The notes below the pieces were generated by a model. It was not told the DNA's origin. It saw nothing but the letters and a program-made list of their open reading frames with translations, and ran no database searches. DNA of 64,000 nucleotides from Codonopsis lanceolata (Eukaryota; Streptophyta; Magnoliopsida; Asterales; Campanulaceae): assembly GCA_013146195.2 (NCBI GenBank), contig CM028378.1, positions 7,238,350-7,302,349 on the forward strand, written 5' to 3'. Position numbers and translations under genes: made by a program. Shown piece by piece: positions 59,366-64,000 of this stretch. How positions within the stretch are numbered: position 1 is the first letter of the stretch; every line of letters starts with the position of its first letter.

Positions 59366-59609
59366 TTCAGCAATCAGCATTAGACGCAACTAGTTAATAT
59401 GTAATTTTCTTTTCTAACAATAAGACCACTTCATTCTCTGGTTTCATACTTGGTTCCATTATTTTCTACTGATTTTGAGGGAAGACCATGACTGAATTTT
59501 ATAATTGCTACGTCCGCTCGATCGGATCTTCAATTAAAGAATTATTCTGTAATTGGTTCATGGTCCCAGTTCCATGGTCCTTCGTCCAGCAACTTTCGGA
59601 GAATTAAAG
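59366..59609. other. 3' flank of the small ORF
   Basis: No gene. Contains a TATGTAATTTTC stretch that could serve as a polyadenylation region. Confidence 0.3.
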
Positions 59610-60958
59610 CTAGAACTAAAGCAGGTACGCGTGCGTACGGTTGATTTAATATTGTTTTTGAAACTTAATTTTATAAATAAAATTTGCAAGCTATTTGAAT
59701 TAACTAACAACAAAGATGTTTATATAATTAATTAATAAATAAATAATATGAGATTATACCGAATCATCAAATCGAAAATTCATGCGAATTTTGTAGATAG
59801 AATTTGCAAGTTATTTCGTAGTGGTTTTTTGTGGTGTTGGTGGAACATGCTTAATTAAATTGGATAAAATTTATTTTAAATTAACTGAGTTTTGGTAAAA
59901 TAATAAAAACTAAAAAAATTTTACAATGAAAATTGAAGAGTTCTAATCAAATTAAATTTTGCTAAATCAAATGTGATAAAATTTATTCGGTATAAACCAA
60001 TTTTGTAAGCAAAGAAAATGGTAAATAAAAAATAAAAAAAAATTACCATGAGAATTGAGGAATTTTAATTAATTCAAACACGTCTAAATTAAACGCGATA
60101 AAATCTATCCGAAAAAAACTTTTACCATGAAATTTAGAGTAATAATTAATTTAAACATGTTAAAATAAAATGTGATAAAATCTATCTGATATTAACCGAT
60201 TTTGACAACAAAAATTGGTTTAAAAAACAAGAAAAGGTTTTTCCATGTATAAAGGGCGCACCAGTTTTAAAATCTATCCGACTTTAATTTTTGGCAGAAA
60301 AAAAAGAATTTATATAGATATATTTAGTACCATATGCATTGTTTTAATAGTTTTTTTTCCTTGCAAAAGTTGTTTATAATAAGATGATTTTCTAAACTTG
60401 TAATTAATAATTAGTTTTTTAAATTAGAATAATTTGAAGAAAAAAACAAAAAATAAGGTAAATATTCAAAATTGATCATATAGTCATATAATTGAAAGAT
60501 TAAAATCTATGAGAATTGATAAAATATATCTGTAAAAAAATTACCATAAAAATTTGGAGTCATAATCAAGTAAAGCGCATTTAAATAATCAAATGTTATA
60601 AAATATATCCGGTATTAATCGATGTTAGCAGCAAAATATGGTAAAAAAAACACCAGTTTTAAAATCTATTCGGTTTTAATTTTTGGTAGGAAATAATATA
60701 TATAATAATAATAAACTTTTACCATATATAAATGAGACAATGTTTTAAAATCTATTCGGTTTTAATTTTTGGCAGCAAAAAAAGAAAGAAAAAAAAATTA
60801 CAACTTCACAAGATGGTGACACGTGAAAGCAGATGACTCCTTTAAAATTTTAAGCGATCAACAGAAAGTTATCATGTAGGAGCAACAATTTCTGTTTTAA
60901 TAATAGTCAATAAAAATTAATAGATTAGTAATTAATAATTTATAAATATAGATTGGTA
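59610..60958 (-). mobile_element. Second Helitron-like block, related to 12798-14554
   Basis: On the minus strand the block ends with the hairpin GTACGCACGCGTAC about 12 nt before CTAG (59613-59610). The sequence just inside (GGTTGATTTAATATTG on the plus strand) matches 12824-12840, and the interior shares the same words (TAAATCAAATGTGATAAAA, TTTTACCATG, CGGTTTTAATTTTTGGCAG) in repeated units. TCTACCAATC at 60959 on the minus strand is a candidate 5' end, but the flanking base does not fit the usual A-T target. No Rep/helicase frame, so it is non-autonomous. Confidence 0.55.
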
Positions 60959-60963
60959 GAACA

Positions 60964-61745
60964 TGATGTGCCCGGCCCAAGCCGGGTCACAAGCACCCAC
61001 CACATGTCAATCACAAGCATAATTAGTATGGGGCCCACCAGTCTAACGAACAAAGCGGTCGAGGTATCGAGTAACGAACAGTGCGATCCCCCTCTAAGAC
61101 TGGTCGGGCACCGGCCTTGCCTGTCCGACCAAGGGCCTTGCCCGGGACCTCGCTCACATCGGGTAAAGAATCAAACTCATCCCGTCCATGCCTGGTCGAG
61201 CACTGGCCCTGCCTGCCCGACTAGGAGCCATGCACGGGAATTACACATCATCTATGAATCTATCTACTATGGCAGGGCAGAGCCTTGCTCGTCCGGGCAC
61301 GCATCGAGCAGGAAACTCCGGAAACTTGCTCTCCAAGACAAGTCAAAGGTTTCCATAACCGAGCAGGACACTTACCTTATCTGCTCCTACATTCACGCGG
61401 TTAGCCACGTATCACGCCTAAAATCAAGGGATTCTCTCATAATTTGACAAGGTATCTAAGGAAACTAAATCCTAGACGGATTCAATGACATTGGGGGACT
61501 ATAAATACCCCTCCATAAGCCATAAACAAGGTACGGACACTCTTTCTTGAGCCTAGAAACTCTGTCAAATTCTCTTTTGACATTCACACCCGATACTTAC
61601 TCTCACACCGGAGTGGTTTCGCGAGGCCAAGTCTTGCACTTCCACTAAGGTTTTCTGTGTTCTTAACTAGGTTCAAGGAAGCAGATTTAAGCCCAGATAT
61701 CCAACCCATCATACAGACGGCCCAAGCTGTATTTTTGCCACATCA
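60964..61745 (+). mobile_element. 5' LTR of a gypsy-type retrotransposon
   Basis: 782 bp starting TGATGTGCCCGG and ending GCCACATCA, so its ends form the same TGATGTG/CACATCA inverted pair as the right LTR at 32695-33100. A TATAAATA box is at 61500-61507. A tRNA-Glu-type primer site follows at 61749. It is much more GC-rich than its flanks and has CCGGGCAC/GGTCGAGCACTGG-like internal repeats. No 3' LTR is in the window. Confidence 0.8.
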
Positions 61746-61748
61746 GTT

Positions 61749-61766
61749 TGGTTCCGTTACCGGGAA
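61749..61766 (+). promoter_or_regulatory. Primer-binding site complementary to tRNA-Glu
   Basis: TGGTTCCGTTACCGGGAA, three bases after the LTR end. It matches the complement of the tRNA-Glu 3' end, with CCA, at 17 of 18 positions; the mismatch differs from that in the site at 23453. Confidence 0.85.
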
Positions 61767-61829
61767 ATCGAAGTTTCAACACTTTCTTCAAGTTTTTTCG
61801 TTGCAAGTTTCAGAAATCTTCCTATTGCA

Positions 61830-62811
61830 ATGGCTGGTAAAGGTAGCAAGCATCATGCCACCGTCATTAACCACCAGGCTGGAAACAATAATCCACCACC
61901 ACTGATCGATTTGCCACCAAGGGCACCCCAAGGGGTGCAAACGAGGAATCAGAAAGTGGTTGCTTTGCACGTAGTTCATGGCAGTGGTATGCCATACGTC
62001 GAGGAGTAGTTGTCCCAGCACACTAGCCAAAACCATGCTAGCCAACGCGATGCCAGGCAAGTTATCAACGAGAAGCACGATGCTCGCGCATTAGATCTCA
62101 GAACGCAGCTAAATCGCCAGCGGGAGAATGGCCAGGATAGCCACGTAAGTTTGACCGGGAAAAACACCGACCAACAAGTTGCTGCTCTGCAAGTCCAAGC
62201 AAAGTATTATAATAAGATGTATGCACTCAACCAGCAACTACTCGCCTTGGGCCACGCCCCGGTTCCAGTTGCAGATTTGGTGTTACCCACTCTCAGCAAT
62301 CAACACTTGTTGGTGATGGCCATGCCTCCCAACATTTACCCGCTCCGAGTAGATGGATCCCATCCGTTATTCACATACCTTCGGAGAAAACTGAGGCGGT
62401 GAAATGAGCAGATGACCAGGCAAAGCAAATACAGCCGTCAAAATCTCTCCCACATACATCATCGTCGGCAGGAGTACCATGCTCGGGAAGAGAGCCATAG
62501 CCGTCGTAGGGCCCGTGAACACGCAGAAGCAGATGCACACCGTCCAAGGCATAGAACGTGCATTGACCAGGAGGTCGAAGCTTCTTATGAACCAACCTTT
62601 TACCCGTCAATGCGTAGTCAACAGTCCGATCTTGCTCGTTCGTCCCAACTCACCATGGACGCAGAAAAACGACTGTCCGAGTGAATGGAGGCCATGAAAC
62701 GAGACATGGCCAAACAGATGGCTAATCTAGCCGCAGCCAAGCCCAGCTACGGGGCCACTAAGCCGCTAAAGGGTAGCCCGTTCATTCCAGAGATTGTAAG
62801 CTACAAGTAAA
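61830..62811 (+). pseudogene. Gypsy-type gag N-terminal part, three in-frame stops
   Basis: One frame from the ATG at 61830 (MAGKGSKHHATVINHQ) continues to 62811 without a frameshift. It is interrupted by TAG (62007), TGA (62400) and TGA (62682). It is rich in Gln, Arg and His (RTQLNRQRENGQDSH, RRRAREHAEADAH) and ends near GSPFIPEI. That resembles the start of the capsid region in Tat/Retand-type gag. The capsid domain itself and all of pol are absent, as the element is cut at about 62811. Its position after LTR and primer site supports gag. Confidence 0.65.
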
Positions 62812-62819
62812 ACATGAGT

Positions 62820-63740
62820 TCTAAATAGTTCAAAGTTTGTGAGAGCGAGAGATTCAATTTGCTGATGTAGATCCTTCAGTTGGCTTTTCCACTTGAGCTG
62901 CAACTGATGGACCAACTTCATCTTCATGTTCTGTCTCTGGTTCAGCTTGTTGTCCAGCTTCAGCTTCTGTTCCTTATGATGCTTGTGGTTCAGCTTCTTT
63001 TTCTTGTTCACCTTCAGTTTCATTTTCCTTGTCAGCTTCCATCGCATAAGTTTCAATCTTTGCTAAGGATTACATTCTCGGATAAGCATCGCCCTTGCTG
63101 CTTCCTCTCCTCCTGAATGGTTTGAAGTAGTGTGGCTTCAGCATTGAAGGCCATGTTGGCCCATTCTTGCTGGTAAGTAATATGGTCCTCCAGTCATCCA
63201 TATGAGCTTCTCGAGGAGCACCAGCAGCAATGGCAGCTTGCACCTCAGTAGTGATGATCTGGATAAGGTTGGGAAGCAGAGAGGCAACTTGCTGTTGAAG
63301 GGTGGCAAGTTGATTGGTGTGATGAGTATAAGCTGACTTCATTTGAAGGTGGTGAACATACAGGAGGTCTAGTTTGGCTGACAGAGAAAGAGATCCAGGT
63401 GGTGTAGGTTCTGGAGCAGGTGGCTGAGAGGTTCCAGGGTCACTGGAGAACAACTAAAAGGTATGGATATCAGCATCCTTAGGGTCAGGAGGGAAAAAGA
63501 CATCCATAGGGTAGGCTGGGATTTGAGCTTCAGGTTCAGGCACATGTGCTGGTTCAGGGACAGACATGTATTCATGGAAAACTATTTTGGTGCCAAGGGG
63601 ATGAAGTAGAGCTTTGGAGATGATCTGCCTTTGTTTTCTGGTTTTTCTACTGGCTAGTTGTGAAGGACTGAGAAGGGATTCATCTTCAGAAGTTGATTTG
63701 GAAGAATCAGATGAGGAGGCTACAGAGGATTGATCTAGGG
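62820..63740 (-). pseudogene. Broken retroelement-associated ORF, C-terminal type
   Basis: A single minus-strand frame from about 63740 down to about 62850 is interrupted by TAG (63454), TAA (63070) and two more stops. It encodes a Ser-rich start, a segment KLDLLYVHHLQMKSAYTHHT then NQLATLQQQVASLLP (possible coiled coil), and a very acidic Glu-rich tail. The composition and the HHTNQLATLQQQVA motif are familiar from the extra ORF of some plant LTR elements, as with 1534-2427, but the two frames cover different parts and I cannot show that they are one family. The 5' side is cut by the MITE-like sequence starting at about 63735. Confidence 0.45.
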
Positions 63741-63929
63741 GTGTGCAGGATTTTTTCGGAACCGGACCGAACCAATAGAACCGGACCAAACCAATCAAAA
63801 CTGGACCAGACCAATACTTTGGTTTGGTCCTGGATCTGAATTTTCATAAAACCGGACATTTGGGTTGGTCCCGGTTCTCGAACAAAAAAAAACACGGAAC
63901 CGGACCGAACCGACCTAATATGTTGTTTA

Positions 63930-63984
<55 letters not shown>

Positions 63985-64000
63985 ATTATATAAGTATATA
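63735..64000. mobile_element. Edge of a small DNA element with GGTTCGGTCCGGTTC words and (TA)n
   Basis: Starts AGGGGTGTGCAGG and continues with repeated CGGAACCGGACCGAACC words in both orientations, a style widespread in non-autonomous plant DNA elements. A TA run at about 63938-63980 follows. The right end is outside the window, so superfamily and duplication cannot be settled. Confidence 0.5.

Overview
This is nuclear DNA from a flowering plant, most likely a eudicot. It is AT-rich, protein genes are sparse and carry GT-AG introns, and most of the sequence is nested transposable elements of plant families: Ty1-copia and Ty3-gypsy LTR elements, LINE, Helitron, hAT, Mutator-like, PIF/Harbinger and Stowaway. 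One 100-N assembly gap lies at 18901-19000. I see no bacterial, organellar or viral block. Species cannot be read from the sequence.

Host genes are few. The best is a seven-exon gene at 47103-53985 (+) encoding a 627-residue NUMOD3-like basic protein with a possible organelle-targeting N-terminus; its 3.3-kb last intron holds a Mutator-like element and a near-perfect 45-bp foldback. Two short membrane-type RING-H2 (ATL-like) ubiquitin-ligase genes lie on the minus strand at 20.7-21.1 kb and 44.1-44.5 kb, and a broken relative of the first lies between them at 34.6-34.8 kb. There is one tRNA-Glu(UUC) gene at 34342-34413, a decayed 60S acidic ribosomal protein P1 copy at 36.8-37.1 kb, and a possible 75-residue small gene at 59.1-59.4 kb.

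Layout: 0-6.7 kb is an old minus-strand retroelement edge (LTR, polypurine tract, broken ORF) and unrecognised sequence. 6.7-12.7 kb has an LTR fragment, a striking array of hairpin repeats, degenerate short repeats, a LINE 3' end and small foldbacks. 12.8-19.7 kb has a Helitron-like block, a Sirevirus-like copia element cut by the gap, and an LTR of a second copia element. 20-22.5 kb has a RING gene and a hAT element. 23.0-33.1 kb is one ~10-kb non-coding LTR element holding two satellite-like arrays, a 1.8-kb solo LTR and a hAT element. 33-39 kb has the tRNA and pseudogenes. 39.1-43.6 kb is a copia deletion derivative with both LTRs, one of them carrying a Stowaway MITE. 44-54 kb has the second RING gene and the NUMOD3-like gene. 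54.3-58.6 kb is a PIF/Harbinger transposon with a nearly complete transposase. 59.6-64 kb has a second Helitron-like block, a gypsy-type LTR with broken gag, another broken retroelement ORF and a MITE edge.

The genes do not form an operon or pathway. The linking logic is transposon history: target-site duplications give insertion order, and two LTR elements carry primer sites complementary to the 3' end of the same tRNA-Glu type encoded in the window. I found no convincing novel multi-gene system. The most unusual signals are the hairpin array at 7.5-8.0 kb, the intronic foldback at 51.1-51.2 kb, and the altered zinc-ligand spacing in one RING gene.
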